A DNA stretch of 11,219 nucleotides from Castellaniella sp049673105 (GCF_049673105.1 NZ_JBATXG010000004.1:1-11219); one strand, 5' to 3'. Shown: positions 1 through 7,441, counted from the first letter of the stretch. Numbers and translations: made by a program. The notes: a model not told the origin generated them from the sequence alone.

Positions 1-145
1 TGGACGAATCACCCCGCGCGTTTGGCGAGCGCCCCGATTTTCATGCAATGACCGAGCAGTCCCGGCAAAGCCGGGACCGGCCGACCGGCGCCGGGAAGAC
101 CCGGCACCATCCAGCCGGCTTAAGAACCCAACAAACAACGAGCCC
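1..145. other. Gene-poor stretch with GC hairpins downstream of pyrE
   Basis: No gene is called here. Two simple stem-loops are visible: GTCCCGGC/GCCGGGAC with an AAA loop at 59-77 (8 bp, perfect) and GCCGGG/CCCGGC with an AAGA loop at 90-105. Further CCGG palindromes lie between them (78-90). Neither stem is followed by a T-tract on either strand, so they are not textbook intrinsic terminators, but their position just past the pyrE stop codon fits transcription ending or mRNA 3' protection. The first about 50 bases could be the 3' end of a plus-strand gene entering from outside the window; this cannot be judged from so little sequence. Confidence 0.5.
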
Positions 146-820
146 TCAAGCAGAAATCCCGTACCGATCCCGATAAGCCGCCACCGCCCCCCGGTATTCG
201 GCCAACGCAGCATCCCCTTCCAGCAGTGCCATCACATCCACCAAAGACGCAATGCAGACCACCGGGATCCCGTAAGTCTGTTCCACATCCTGCACCGCCG
301 AATGCGCCGACAAGGCGTCATCCGCCCCGGCGCGTTCCATCCGGTCCAGCGCGATCAGCACAGCCGCCGGCTGAGCGCCCGCCGCACGGATCATAGAGAC
401 CGATTCTCGCACCGACGTTCCCGCCGTGATCACATCGTCGATGATCACGACCCGGCCCTGCAAAGGCGCGCCCACCAGCACGCCGCCCTCGCCATGATCC
501 TTGGCTTCCTTGCGGTTGAAAGCGAAAGGCACCGACCGACCGGCCAGAGCAGGCTGGCCCGACAAGGCGACCGCCGTGGTCGTCGCCAGAGGAATGCCCT
601 TGTAGGCCGGCCCGAACAGCATGTCGAAACCCACGTCCGCATCCACCAGCGCCTGGGCATAGAACTGCCCCAGGCGGCCCACGCTGGCGCCGTCGTTGAA
701 CAGGCCGGCATTGAAGAAATATGGGCTTAGGCGCCCAGACTTGGTCTTGAACTCACCAAAACGCAAAACCCCCTGATCCAGGGCAAAGCGGACGAAGGCT
801 TGGGCGTGCGAACCGGGCAT
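146..820 (-). CDS. pyrE: Orotate phosphoribosyltransferase
   Basis: Converts orotate plus PRPP to orotidine 5'-monophosphate, the fifth step of UMP synthesis, in the cytoplasm. Counting from the ATG at 820 (224 residues, within the family's usual 210-230), one sees FKTKSGRLSPYFFN near residue 24, FGPAYKGIP at about 69-77, the NRKEAKDHGEGG loop at about 102-113 that carries the catalytic lysine region, and the PRPP-binding motif VVIIDDVITAGTS at about 124-136. The reading frame stays open upstream to a TTG at 880. I prefer the ATG at 820 because the family begins with a short tail before the F-V-R-F-A-L helix, and because a plausible promoter (-35 TTGAGG, -10 GATAAT) falls between 851 and 880 and would exclude the longer form. 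The Shine-Dalgarno before 820 is weak (GAG only). The gene is divergent from the dioxygenase gene at 1005. Confidence 0.96.
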   Translation of the reverse strand: MPGSHAQAFVRFALDQGVLRFGEFKTKSGRLSPYFFNAGLFNDGASVGRLGQFYAQALVDADVGFDMLFGPAYKGIPLATTTAVALSGQPALAGRSVPFAFNRKEAKDHGEGGVLVGAPLQGRVVIIDDVITAGTSVRESVSMIRAAGAQPAAVLIALDRMERAGADDALSAHSAVQDVEQTYGIPVVCIASLVDVMALLEGDAALAEYRGAVAAYRDRYGISA

Positions 821-850
821 GACGGCAATCTCGAAATCTGGGAAGGCCAC

Positions 851-880
851 ATTATCGGATATTTCCCGGCGCCCCCTCAA
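851..880 (-). promoter_or_regulatory. Candidate pyrE promoter
   Basis: Read on the minus strand, TTGAGG (875-880) and GATAAT (851-856) are separated by 18 bp, matching the sigma-70 hexamers at 4/6 and 5/6. The predicted start of transcription, around 843, leaves a leader of roughly 25 nt before the ATG at 820. Inferred from pattern only. Confidence 0.4.
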
Positions 881-1004
881 CGCAGACCCGGATTTCGACC
901 CATCATTTTTCGTACCCGCCCTGCTGCACGGCTATGCTTTCCCCTCCGGGACGCCTATGATTTAGCCCTCGACCCCCCTCTACGCAGCACGAAGGAACAC
1001 CCCG

Positions 1005-1802
1005 ATGCGTCAGCCTGTCTATTTCATTTCCCACGGCGGCGGCCCCTGGCCCTGGATGCCGGACCCCACCAGCAACTATGCTGCGCTGACCGCTGCCCTG
1101 AAAAGCATTCCCACCGCGCTGCCGCAGCCGCCACGCGCCATCCTGATGATTTCCGCCCACTGGATCACCAGCGGTCGATTGAAAATCACCAGCCACCCGC
1201 AACCCGGCATGGTGTACGACTATCACGGCTTTCCCGCCAACACCTATGAAATCCATTATCCCGCGCCCGGATCACCTCGCCTGACGGCCAGACTCCAGGA
1301 TATCCTGTCGGCCAAAAACATCTCTGTCACGGAAGATTCTCGGCGCGGCTACGATCACGGCGCCTTTGTGCCGGCCTACGTGATGTATCCCAAGGCGCAG
1401 GTCCCTATGGTGCAATTGTCCATCGAAGCCGGCTTCGATCCAGCCTGGCACCAGGCGCTAGGAGCCGTCCTGCAGCCCCTGCGTGACGAAAACATCCTGA
1501 TCATCGGCAGCGGGCTGAGCTTCCACAATCTGCGCAGCTTCGGCCCGACAGGACGCGAGCCATCGGCCCTGTTCGATGCCTGGCTGCAAGACACCCTGAT
1601 CAACTCATCGCCCGAGCAGCGCCAGGCGCAACTGCTGCACTGGGAAGACGCCCCCGCGGCACGCATCTGCCATCCGATGGAAGATCACCTGGTACCCTTA
1701 TTCGTCGCCAGCGGGGCAGCCGGCAGCGATGCCGCCACCTGTTTCCACCATGAAACCAATGCATCCGGCGGACTGACCGTATCCAGCTTCCGATTCGGAT
1801 AA
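1005..1802 (+). CDS. LigB/DODA-type extradiol ring-cleavage dioxygenase (YgiD-like)
   Basis: Member of the class III extradiol dioxygenase / 4,5-DOPA dioxygenase family, which opens catechol-type rings using one bound metal ion; E. coli YgiD is the familiar relative. The protein has 265 residues, normal for the family. The metal-site pattern is complete: SHGGGP with His10 at the N-terminus, SAHW with His52, and MEDHLVPL with His228 near the C-terminus. YDHGAF with His118 and SFHN with His174 supply the further conserved histidines around the active site. An AAGGAA Shine-Dalgarno (992-997) lies eight bases before the ATG. The stop codon is nine bases from the xth-like gene, so the two are probably co-transcribed. 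The physiological substrate cannot be read from sequence; most bacterial relatives are annotated only as DODA-type dioxygenases. Confidence 0.92.
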   Translation: MRQPVYFISHGGGPWPWMPDPTSNYAALTAALKSIPTALPQPPRAILMISAHWITSGRLKITSHPQPGMVYDYHGFPANTYEIHYPAPGSPRLTARLQDILSAKNISVTEDSRRGYDHGAFVPAYVMYPKAQVPMVQLSIEAGFDPAWHQALGAVLQPLRDENILIIGSGLSFHNLRSFGPTGREPSALFDAWLQDTLINSSPEQRQAQLLHWEDAPAARICHPMEDHLVPLFVASGAAGSDAATCFHHETNASGGLTVSSFRFG

Positions 1803-1811
1803 AGGAATCCC

Positions 1812-2627
1812 GTGTTACGCATCACCTCACTGAACGTCAATGGCATCCGCTCCGCCTATCGCAAGGGGCTGGCGGACTGGCTACAGGTCCAGAAACCCGA
1901 CATCGTCTGCTTGCAGGAAATCAAAATCCAGGACGCGGACCTGACCGACGAACTGCGCCACCCGGACGGCTACGTCGGGCATTTCCACCATGCCGAGAAA
2001 AAAGGCTACAGCGGCGTGGGTCTGTACCTGCGCCAGGCAGCCGACGCAGTGGCCATCGGCATGGACTGCCCGGAATTCGATGCCGAAGGCCGCATCCTGC
2101 GGGCCGACTGGCCTGGTTTCAGCGTCATCAGCGCCTATCTGCCCTCCGGGTCCAGCGGCGACGAACGGCAAGCCGCCAAATACCGTTTCCTGGACCATTA
2201 CGAAAACTGGCTGGACGGCCTGATGCAGGAACACCAGGGCAGCGGTCGGGAATTCGTGATCTGCGGCGACTGGAACATCGCCCATCACGAAATCGATCTG
2301 AAGAACTGGAAAGGCAATCTGAAAAACAGCGGATTCCTGCCCGAAGAGCGTGCCTGGATGACCCAACTGTTCGACAAGCGCGGCTGGGTAGATGTCTACC
2401 GCCGCCTGCACCCGGATACCGAGGGCGAGGCCTATACATGGTGGAGCAACCGGGGCCAGGCCTGGGCCAAGAACGTAGGGTGGCGCATCGATTATCACAT
2501 CGCCACGCCTGGCATCGCCGCGCGCGCCACAGCGGCTGCTGTCTACAAAGACGAACGCTTCAGCGACCACGCTCCCCTGACCATCGACTACGACATGGCA
2601 TCAGGCGATTATGTGCAACCCGCATGA
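1812..2627 (+). CDS. xth: Exodeoxyribonuclease III (AP endonuclease, ExoA/Xth family)
   Basis: Base-excision-repair enzyme that cuts DNA 5' of abasic sites and degrades 3' ends, acting on the nucleoid in the cytoplasm. All signature elements of the exonuclease III/APE1 (EEP) family are present in 271 residues: LNVNGIR with Asn8/Asn10 at the N-terminus, CLQEIK with metal-binding Glu36, SAYLPSG with Tyr109, CGDWNIAH with catalytic Asp153 and Asn155, WRIDYH with Asp227, and the terminal SDHAPL with the Asp252-His253 pair. Translation starts at GTG 1812 with AAAGGAA (1801-1807) overlapping the stop codon of the preceding gene, so the two are likely translated from one mRNA. The symbol could be exoA or xthA; the family cannot be separated further here. 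Confidence 0.95.
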   Translation: MLRITSLNVNGIRSAYRKGLADWLQVQKPDIVCLQEIKIQDADLTDELRHPDGYVGHFHHAEKKGYSGVGLYLRQAADAVAIGMDCPEFDAEGRILRADWPGFSVISAYLPSGSSGDERQAAKYRFLDHYENWLDGLMQEHQGSGREFVICGDWNIAHHEIDLKNWKGNLKNSGFLPEERAWMTQLFDKRGWVDVYRRLHPDTEGEAYTWWSNRGQAWAKNVGWRIDYHIATPGIAARATAAAVYKDERFSDHAPLTIDYDMASGDYVQPA

Positions 2628-2640
2628 TTTACCCTATAAT
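2612..2640 (+). promoter_or_regulatory. Candidate promoter for the YjfB-like gene
   Basis: A consensus -10 TATAAT lies at 2635-2640, just after the xth stop codon. The best -35 at 17-bp spacing is poor (TGTGCA, 2612-2617). No sigma-28 (flagellar) type box is recognisable. This suggests the small gene can be transcribed apart from xth. Confidence 0.4.
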
Positions 2641-2686
2641 CACATGAAATTGCAATACTGCAGCCCGATCTTCCAGGAGCACACAC

Positions 2687-2890
2687 ATGACTGATTCCGT
2701 TGAAAGCGCCGTCGCCGCTGCGTCCGGCCTACAGAACTGGGCCATGATGCAGGAAAACCAGAACCTGCTGCTGCGCAAGGTGCTGGACGGTCAATCCAAC
2801 ACCATCCTCAGCTTGGTGAATTCCGTGCCCAGCATCCCCCAGTTGGCCACCAGCGGTTCCGTTGGCACGTTGCTGCACACGACCGCCTGA
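2687..2890 (+). CDS. YjfB-like putative motility protein (PF14070 type)
   Basis: A 67-residue protein that matches, from memory, the small YjfB family annotated as 'putative motility protein'. The family pattern visible is an N-terminal Ser/Ala-rich helix (VESAVAAASGLQNW), then a helix with LLLRKVLDGQSNTIL and a final LVNSVP. The length is typical for the family. There is no signal peptide or membrane segment. It has a strong AGGAG Shine-Dalgarno (2675-2679) eight bases from the ATG and its own likely -10 box. A stem-loop follows its stop codon. The biochemical role of the family is not established; the motility label comes from B. subtilis YjfB and association with flagellated bacteria. No flagellar genes are next to it here, so it is a lone copy. 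Confidence 0.72.
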   Translation: MTDSVESAVAAASGLQNWAMMQENQNLLLRKVLDGQSNTILSLVNSVPSIPQLATSGSVGTLLHTTA

Positions 2891-2904
2891 TTGGCGTCAC
2901 CCAG

Positions 2905-2929
2905 GGCGCCGTCCCACACGACGGGCGCC
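2905..2929 (+). other. GC-rich hairpin after the YjfB-like gene
   Basis: GGCGCC-GTC (2905-2913) pairs with GAC-GGCGCC (2920-2922, 2924-2929), leaving a single bulged G and a six-base loop. There is no T-tract after it, so it is more likely an mRNA 3' structure or part of a tandem termination region with the stem-loop at 2959-2999. Confidence 0.4.
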
Positions 2930-2949
2930 AAGATGAAAAAACCCACTTC

Positions 2950-3060
2950 TGAACTGCCCCCCAAAAGTTGGACACTGATCCAACCTTTGGGGTGTTTTTC
3001 ATGGCCCGGCATGCCCGTGGCACAAATCCATCGTACGTCCGCGGGATATCCCGCCGCACC
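2950..3060 (+). mobile_element. Probable remnant left end of an IS3-family insertion sequence
   Basis: The sequence from 2950 reads TGAACTGCCCCCCAAAAGTT followed by GGACA, which resembles the terminal inverted repeat I associate with IS3-family elements (TGAACTG(A)CCCCC...GTTGGACA type). An ATG at 3001 follows the hairpin and opens a short basic peptide (MARHARGTNPSYV...), as expected for the start of an orfA, but the frame soon loses any recognisable transposase character and the yfeH-like gene's end follows at 3076. No right end or catalytic orfB is present, so only about 100 bp would survive. The right limit is a guess. The identification rests on recall of typical ends, not on a search. 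Confidence 0.45.
2959..2999 (+). terminator. Strong stem-loop with T-tract; intrinsic terminator for the plus strand
   Basis: CCCCAAAAGTTGG (2959-2971) pairs with CCAACCTTTGGGG (2980-2992) in a 13-bp stem with one mismatch and an eight-base loop, followed by TGTTTTT (2993-2999). It has all the parts of a rho-independent terminator and would stop transcription from the YjfB-like gene before it runs into the convergent yfeH-like gene. Its left arm also forms part of the putative IS3-family end, so its origin may be the insertion sequence. Confidence 0.65.
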
Positions 3061-3075
3061 GGCGCCGCCGTGCAG

Positions 3076-4080
3076 TCAGGCCGGCGACCGCCGCCGGCGG
3101 GCCTGATCATCCAGGCGCTGGTAATTCTGCGCCATCACCGCGCACACCATCAGCTGGATCTGGTGAAAGATCATCAGCGGCAGCAGCACCGGCCCGATGG
3201 CGCTGGCGCTGAACAACACACCAGCCATCGGCACACCGGTCGCCATGCTCTTTTTCGAACCACAAAAGACAATGGCGATCTCATCGGGCCGGTTGAAGCC
3301 CAATTTGCGGGTAGACCAGGTATTGAGCGCCAGCACAATGGCCAGCAGCACACAGCAGCAGATCACCAGCAGGATCAGGGACTGAGGCGCCACCTGCTGC
3401 CAGAGCCCGGCCACCACCGACTCGCTGAAAGCCGTATACACCACCAGCAGGATGGAACTCTGATCCACGCTGGTGATCAATTTGCGATGGCGGTCCATCC
3501 AGCGCCCGATCACGGGTCGCATCAGGTGTCCGGCGACAAACGGCAGGAAAATCTGCTGCCCGATGTGCAGGATCGACTGCAATAAAGAACTGCTGTCCAG
3601 CGCCGATGTGTCCGCCTGCAGCAGCAGCTGCAACAATAAAGGCGTGATGACGATGCCGACGATGCTGGATGCCGAGGCCGCGCACACCGCAGCAGGCACA
3701 TTGCCCCGCGCAATCGAAGTAAAGGCGATGGCTGATTGCACGGTACCCGGCAGCACACACAGATACAGCATCCCCACATACAGAGGTTCGCCCAGCAGCG
3801 GCAGCAGCACGGGCCGCAGCCCCCAGCCCAGGATCGGGAAGATGACGAACGTCCAGATGAAGATCACCCCATGCAAGCGCCAATGCGTCGCCCCGGCCAG
3901 GATGGCTTCGCGTGACAGTTTCGCGCCATGCAGGAAAAACAGCAGAGCGATGGCCGCCGCTGTCAGGCGCTCGAAAAAGACGGCCCCCTGACCATGCGCA
4001 GGCAGCAAGGTGGCGGCCAGTACGACAGCGATCAGAATCAGGGTGAACCTGTCAAACAGCAAGCGTAATTTTGACACCAT
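3076..4080 (-). CDS. YfeH-like bile acid:sodium symporter family protein
   Basis: An integral inner-membrane transporter of the bile acid:Na+ symporter (BASS/SBF-like) superfamily. The 334-residue length and the motif FCGSKKSMATGVPMA at about 272-286 are typical of the YfeH subgroup (PF13593). About nine or ten hydrophobic segments can be counted, starting at LILIAVVLAATLL (residues 14-26). The LPGTVQSAIAFTSIARGN stretch (110-127) is the conserved crossover motif of the first repeat. The C-terminus is a short Arg-rich cytoplasmic tail. The Shine-Dalgarno (GGAG, 4092-4095) is somewhat far from the ATG at 4080. It stands alone, convergent with the YjfB-like gene and downstream of ampG on the same strand but separated by 142 bp of structured sequence. 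The substrate is unknown; calling it a bile acid transporter would be wrong. Confidence 0.88.
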   Translation of the reverse strand: MVSKLRLLFDRFTLILIAVVLAATLLPAHGQGAVFFERLTAAAIALLFFLHGAKLSREAILAGATHWRLHGVIFIWTFVIFPILGWGLRPVLLPLLGEPLYVGMLYLCVLPGTVQSAIAFTSIARGNVPAAVCAASASSIVGIVITPLLLQLLLQADTSALDSSSLLQSILHIGQQIFLPFVAGHLMRPVIGRWMDRHRKLITSVDQSSILLVVYTAFSESVVAGLWQQVAPQSLILLVICCCVLLAIVLALNTWSTRKLGFNRPDEIAIVFCGSKKSMATGVPMAGVLFSASAIGPVLLPLMIFHQIQLMVCAVMAQNYQRLDDQARRRRSPA

Positions 4081-4134
4081 GAAAATGGGTGCTCCGATGA
4101 TCCGAGACGAGGAAGTCAGAAGATTAAATGAGGC

Positions 4135-4183
4135 GTCTGTTCAGGTTTGGCTACAAACACCGGCAAAATGTGTTTGAACAGAC
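4135..4183. repeat. Nested inverted repeat between ampG and the yfeH-like gene
   Basis: GTCTGTTCA (4135-4143) is the exact reverse complement of TGAACAGAC (4175-4183), and inside it AAACAC (4155-4160) is the reverse complement of GTGTTT (4170-4175, sharing one base). The right arm is continuous while the left arm is split by 11 bases. It could be an RNA stem-loop, an operator upstream of the yfeH-like gene or part of the ampG terminator. There is no T-tract directly after it on the minus strand. Confidence 0.5.
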
Positions 4184-4198
4184 AAGCGCCCGTCACGC

Positions 4199-4234
4199 CA
4201 CGCTGGCAAAACAGTGGCGGCATCAAGCCGCCAA
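4199..4234 (-). other. Overlapping GC hairpins at the 3' end of ampG
   Basis: CGCCAC pairs with GTGGCG (about 4197-4220), and alternatively GGCGG pairs with CCGCC (about 4216-4233), so two stem-loops share one arm at the end of ampG. Neither has a clear T-tract on the minus strand, although GTTTT occurs within the loop of the first. They may stop or stall transcription leaving the metX-metW-ampG operon. Confidence 0.35.
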
Positions 4235-5470
4235 GTCGGCATCCAGCCGGGCGACCAGGCCGCGCATCCACCACAACAGGATCAGCCCCGGCACGGCGAT
4301 GAACACCGTCATGACGAAAAACGACGGCCAGCCCAGATGTTCGACGAACACCGGTGTCAGCGGCCCGGCCAGATAGGTTCGGCCCACCGCGGACAGCGCC
4401 GACAACAAGGCGAACTGGGTCGCCGAGAACTGCTGCCGGCACAAGGCCATCAGCAAGGCCACAAACGCTGCCGTACCCAGACCGCCGCATAGGTTTTCCA
4501 CCGCCACCACCAGCGCCATGGAATATAGATGCGGCGGCGTCACAGCCAGCATCCAGTATCCCAGGTTGGACACGGCCTGCAACAGGCCGAAAAGCAGCAG
4601 CGAACGATACAGACCCAGGCGCGTCATCAGGGTGCCGCCCGCCAAAGCGCCGACGATGGTGGCGATCAGGCCAAAGACCTTATTCACCATGCCGACCTCG
4701 GTCACATCGAACCCGGCGCCGCGGATCAGAAAGGTGGTGGATAGCGCGCCGGCAAATGCATCCCCAAGTTTGTAGAGCACGATCAGCAGCAGAATCATCC
4801 AGGCGCCTGGCCGGCTGAAAAATTCCCGCAGCGGGGCAATGACGGCCTGCTGCAGATCGCGAGGCGGCTGCGCGACCTGTTCCGGCTCGGGCGCCCATAG
4901 CGTCGCCAAAGACGACACGGCCATCAGCGCCCCCATCAGCATATAAGTGCGGCCCCAACCCAGCCACTGATCCGCCATGATCAGGGCAAGGCCTCCCGAA
5001 ACCACCATGGCCAGGCGATAGCCCATGACCTTCAGGGCGGCGCCTGCCGCCCGTTCCTCGTGGCGCAGGACATCCGTGCTGTACGCATCGAAGGCGATGT
5101 CCTGGGTGGACGACAGGAATGCCACCCAAACCGCCAGCAGCGCCAGCGTCTGCAGCTGCGACCCCGGCTCGAAAAAACCCATCGCGGCGATGGACGCCGC
5201 CAGCAGCCACTGCGTCAAAAACACCCAGCCGCGCCGCCGCCCCAGCCAGGGGGGAGCATAGCGATCCACCAGCGGCGCCCACAGGAATTTTAAGGTATAG
5301 GCCGTCCCCGCCAAGGTCAGGAAACCGATGCTTTGCAGGGACACCTGTTCGACCGTGGCCCAGGCCTGCAGCGTGCCGGACGTCAGGGCCAGCGGCAGAC
5401 CACTGGCAAAACCCAGCACCAGCAAAGGAGCGACGCGTCGGCGTCCGTAGACGCGCCAGCCGTCCATCAT
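4223..5470 (-). CDS. ampG: Muropeptide permease AmpG (MFS transporter)
   Basis: Inner-membrane permease of the major facilitator superfamily that brings GlcNAc-anhydroMurNAc peptides from the periplasm into the cytoplasm for peptidoglycan recycling; in species with inducible AmpC it feeds the AmpR signal. From the ATG at 5470 it has 415 residues. Visible family marks: VLGFASGLPLALTSGTLQAW near residues 18-37, KFLWAPLVDR at about 61-70 followed by LGRRRGW (the MFS loop 2-3 motif), and LSSTQDIAFDAYSTD at about 119-132. A dozen or more hydrophobic segments run to the C-terminus. The frame is open to 5536, but the ATG at 5470 overlaps the metW stop as ATGA, indicating coupled translation; the next codon is also ATG (5467). 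metX-metW-ampG is a familiar order in Bordetella relatives. Confidence 0.92.
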   Translation of the reverse strand: MMDGWRVYGRRRVAPLLVLGFASGLPLALTSGTLQAWATVEQVSLQSIGFLTLAGTAYTLKFLWAPLVDRYAPPWLGRRRGWVFLTQWLLAASIAAMGFFEPGSQLQTLALLAVWVAFLSSTQDIAFDAYSTDVLRHEERAAGAALKVMGYRLAMVVSGGLALIMADQWLGWGRTYMLMGALMAVSSLATLWAPEPEQVAQPPRDLQQAVIAPLREFFSRPGAWMILLLIVLYKLGDAFAGALSTTFLIRGAGFDVTEVGMVNKVFGLIATIVGALAGGTLMTRLGLYRSLLLFGLLQAVSNLGYWMLAVTPPHLYSMALVVAVENLCGGLGTAAFVALLMALCRQQFSATQFALLSALSAVGRTYLAGPLTPVFVEHLGWPSFFVMTVFIAVPGLILLWWMRGLVARLDADLAA

Positions 5471-6123
5471 CCCTGTCTGCCCACCGGTGATTCGAAGCGA
5501 TACACCGCCAGCGTGCTGCGCCAGCCGCGCAGCCAATGAATTTCCTGTTCACCCCGGAAAGTGGCCAGGTGCGTGATCCGCAGGCCCAACTGGGCCGCCA
5601 ACAGCTGAAAATCGCGCAGGGTGCACAAATGGATATTGGGCGTGTCGTACCACTGATACGGCATCTGGTCATTGACCGGCATGCGCCCGCGCAGGATCGA
5701 CCAACCATGCGGCCAATACCCGAAGTTGGGAAAGGACACGATGCCATACCGGGCGACCCGCGCCATTTCCCGCAGAATGTGTTCCGTATGGTGCATGGAC
5801 TGCAGGGTCTGGGACAGCACCACCGTGTCAAACTGCTGATCGTCGAACAGCGCCAGGCCCTCTTCCAGATTCTGCTGAATCACCCGGACCCCGCGCCGCA
5901 CAGCGGCGATGACCTGCTCGTCCGCCAGTTCCACCCCGGCCCCCTGAACCTGTCGGGTGTTCTGCAGATACGCCAATAGATGGCCGTCCGCGCATCCCAG
6001 GTCCAGCACCCGGCTGCCTGGCGCAATCCACTGGGCGATGCGCAACAGGTCAATGCGGGGCGCCTCATCCGCCGGCGATGCCAGGCCGCTGGTGTTGTGC
6101 GTGTCAGCCACCGCCTGCGTCAT
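5467..6123 (-). CDS. metW: Methionine biosynthesis protein MetW (methyltransferase-like)
   Basis: A class I SAM-dependent methyltransferase fold protein that accompanies MetX and is needed for, or enhances, homoserine succinylation in many proteobacteria; its own catalytic activity is unsettled. In 218 residues it shows motif I VLDLGCADG at about 39-47, GVEL at 63-66 as the acidic end of strand 2, DTVVLSQTLQ at about 99-108, and the MetW-typical SFPNFGYWPHGWSILRGRMPV and QWYDTPNIHLC segments in the second half. The N-terminus is roughly 20 residues longer than most MetW proteins and low in conservation. The start is set by the ATGA overlap with the metX stop codon at 6120-6123. The gene sits between metX and ampG in one operon. 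Confidence 0.94.
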   Translation of the reverse strand: MTQAVADTHNTSGLASPADEAPRIDLLRIAQWIAPGSRVLDLGCADGHLLAYLQNTRQVQGAGVELADEQVIAAVRRGVRVIQQNLEEGLALFDDQQFDTVVLSQTLQSMHHTEHILREMARVARYGIVSFPNFGYWPHGWSILRGRMPVNDQMPYQWYDTPNIHLCTLRDFQLLAAQLGLRITHLATFRGEQEIHWLRGWRSTLAVYRFESPVGRQG

Positions 6124-7370
6124 GCCAGCACCCCCGTTGTCTGGCGGCGATCGCCCAAACCCAGGCGCTGCGCAATCTGATCGTAATAGCCCTGCACAAT
6201 GGCGTGATAGCGGACATCCCCCAGCAAAAAGGCATCGTGCCCATGCGGGGCGTCAATTTCAGCATAGGTGACTTCGCGTCGGTTTTTCAGCAAAGCCCGC
6301 ACGATTTCTCGGGAATGTTCCGGGGAAAACCGCCAATCGGTGGAAAAGGACACCAGCAAGAACCGCGCCAGCGCAGGGGCCAGGGCCTGGGCCAGATCAC
6401 CGCCTGTCGTCCGCGCCGGATCGAAATAATCCAGGGCGCGAGTCAGCAGCAGGTAGGTATTGGCATCGAACTGGCGGGAGAATTTTTCCCCCTGATGGCG
6501 CAGATAGGATTCGACCTCGAATTCGACGTCGTAGTTGTATCGGTAATCCCCATTGGCGTTGGGCGCGCGCTGGGCGCGCCCGAACTTGGCTGCCATGACC
6601 TCATCCGATTGGTACGTGATGTGCCCCACCATACGGGCCACCGACAGGCCGTGTGTCGGCACCACGCCCTGCGCCGCATAATCGCCCCCTCGGAAATCGG
6701 GATCGGTCAGGATGGCGCGACGGGCGACCTCGTTGAAAGCGATGTTCTGCGCCGTCAGGCGGGCGGTGCTGGCGACCACGATGCAATCACCCACCCTGTC
6801 CGGGCAGGTGATCGCCCAGCTGAGCGCCTGCATACCGCCCAGCGACCCGCCCATCACGGCAGCAAAGCGGTCGATGCCGAAATGATCGGCGACCCGCGCC
6901 TGGGCCCGCACCCAGTCTTCCACTGTCAGCAGAGGAAAGGATGCCCCCCAGAGCTTGCCGGTGGCCGGATTGATGGTCGTCGGCCCGGTCGAACCGAAAC
7001 ACGAACCTAGATTATTGATACCGATGACAAAGAACCGGTCCGTGTCCACGGCCTTGCCGGGGCCGACCATATTGTCCCACCAGCCGATCTGCGTCGGCTG
7101 GTCCGCATTCATGCCCGCTACGTGGTGGGATGCGTTCAGTGCATGACAGATCAGCACCGCATTGCTGCGCTGGGCGTTCAGTTCGCCATAGGTTTCCACC
7201 GCCAGCGTATAGGACTGCAGTACCTGTCCGCTGGACAAGGTCAGCGGTTCGTCGAAAGACAGGAACTGGGGCGCGACGTAACCGACGCTACCCGTCGGCA
7301 CCGACGCGCGCGCGGAGTCAGCAGCCGTCACAGCGGCAGCGGGATCAGGAGAAAAGGCAATGGTGGTCAT
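6120..7370 (-). CDS. metX: Homoserine O-acyltransferase MetX (probably succinyltransferase)
   Basis: Acylates homoserine for methionine synthesis in the cytoplasm. It is an alpha/beta-hydrolase-fold protein of 416 residues with the nucleophile elbow GGSLGGMQ (Ser176), the SCFGSTGPTTINPATGK segment at about 123-139, Asp345 in STDW and His378 in GHDAF, giving the full Ser-Asp-His triad with family spacing. The first 30 residues are a poorly conserved Ala/Ser-rich extension. An AAGAGG Shine-Dalgarno (minus strand, about 7375-7381) supports the start at 7370. It is followed by metW with a 4-bp ATGA overlap and then ampG. Proteobacterial MetX proteins encoded beside MetW are generally taken to use succinyl-CoA; I infer this for the present protein from context, while sequence alone would also allow acetyl-CoA. 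Confidence 0.95.
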   Translation of the reverse strand: MTTIAFSPDPAAAVTAADSARASVPTGSVGYVAPQFLSFDEPLTLSSGQVLQSYTLAVETYGELNAQRSNAVLICHALNASHHVAGMNADQPTQIGWWDNMVGPGKAVDTDRFFVIGINNLGSCFGSTGPTTINPATGKLWGASFPLLTVEDWVRAQARVADHFGIDRFAAVMGGSLGGMQALSWAITCPDRVGDCIVVASTARLTAQNIAFNEVARRAILTDPDFRGGDYAAQGVVPTHGLSVARMVGHITYQSDEVMAAKFGRAQRAPNANGDYRYNYDVEFEVESYLRHQGEKFSRQFDANTYLLLTRALDYFDPARTTGGDLAQALAPALARFLLVSFSTDWRFSPEHSREIVRALLKNRREVTYAEIDAPHGHDAFLLGDVRYHAIVQGYYDQIAQRLGLGDRRQTTGVLA

Positions 7371-7441
7371 AGGACCTCTTTAGCTGGATTTATTGGAGCG
7401 CCCGCAAGCGGATCAGGCAAATCGGCGCCAAGTCGAAATCT

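Noticed and set aside
1..51. Possible 3' end of a plus-strand gene entering from the left
   Set aside because: All three frames are open for most of this short stretch and none shows a recognisable protein ending, so no call is justified.
821..880. Longer pyrE starting at TTG 880
   Set aside because: The extra 20 residues do not resemble the family N-terminus, and the likely -35 and -10 elements lie inside this stretch.
1881..2570. Long antisense open frame opposite the exonuclease III gene
   Set aside because: It mirrors the xth codons in a GC-rich gene and has no recognisable motif; several such shadows occur opposite gshA, metX and pyrE.
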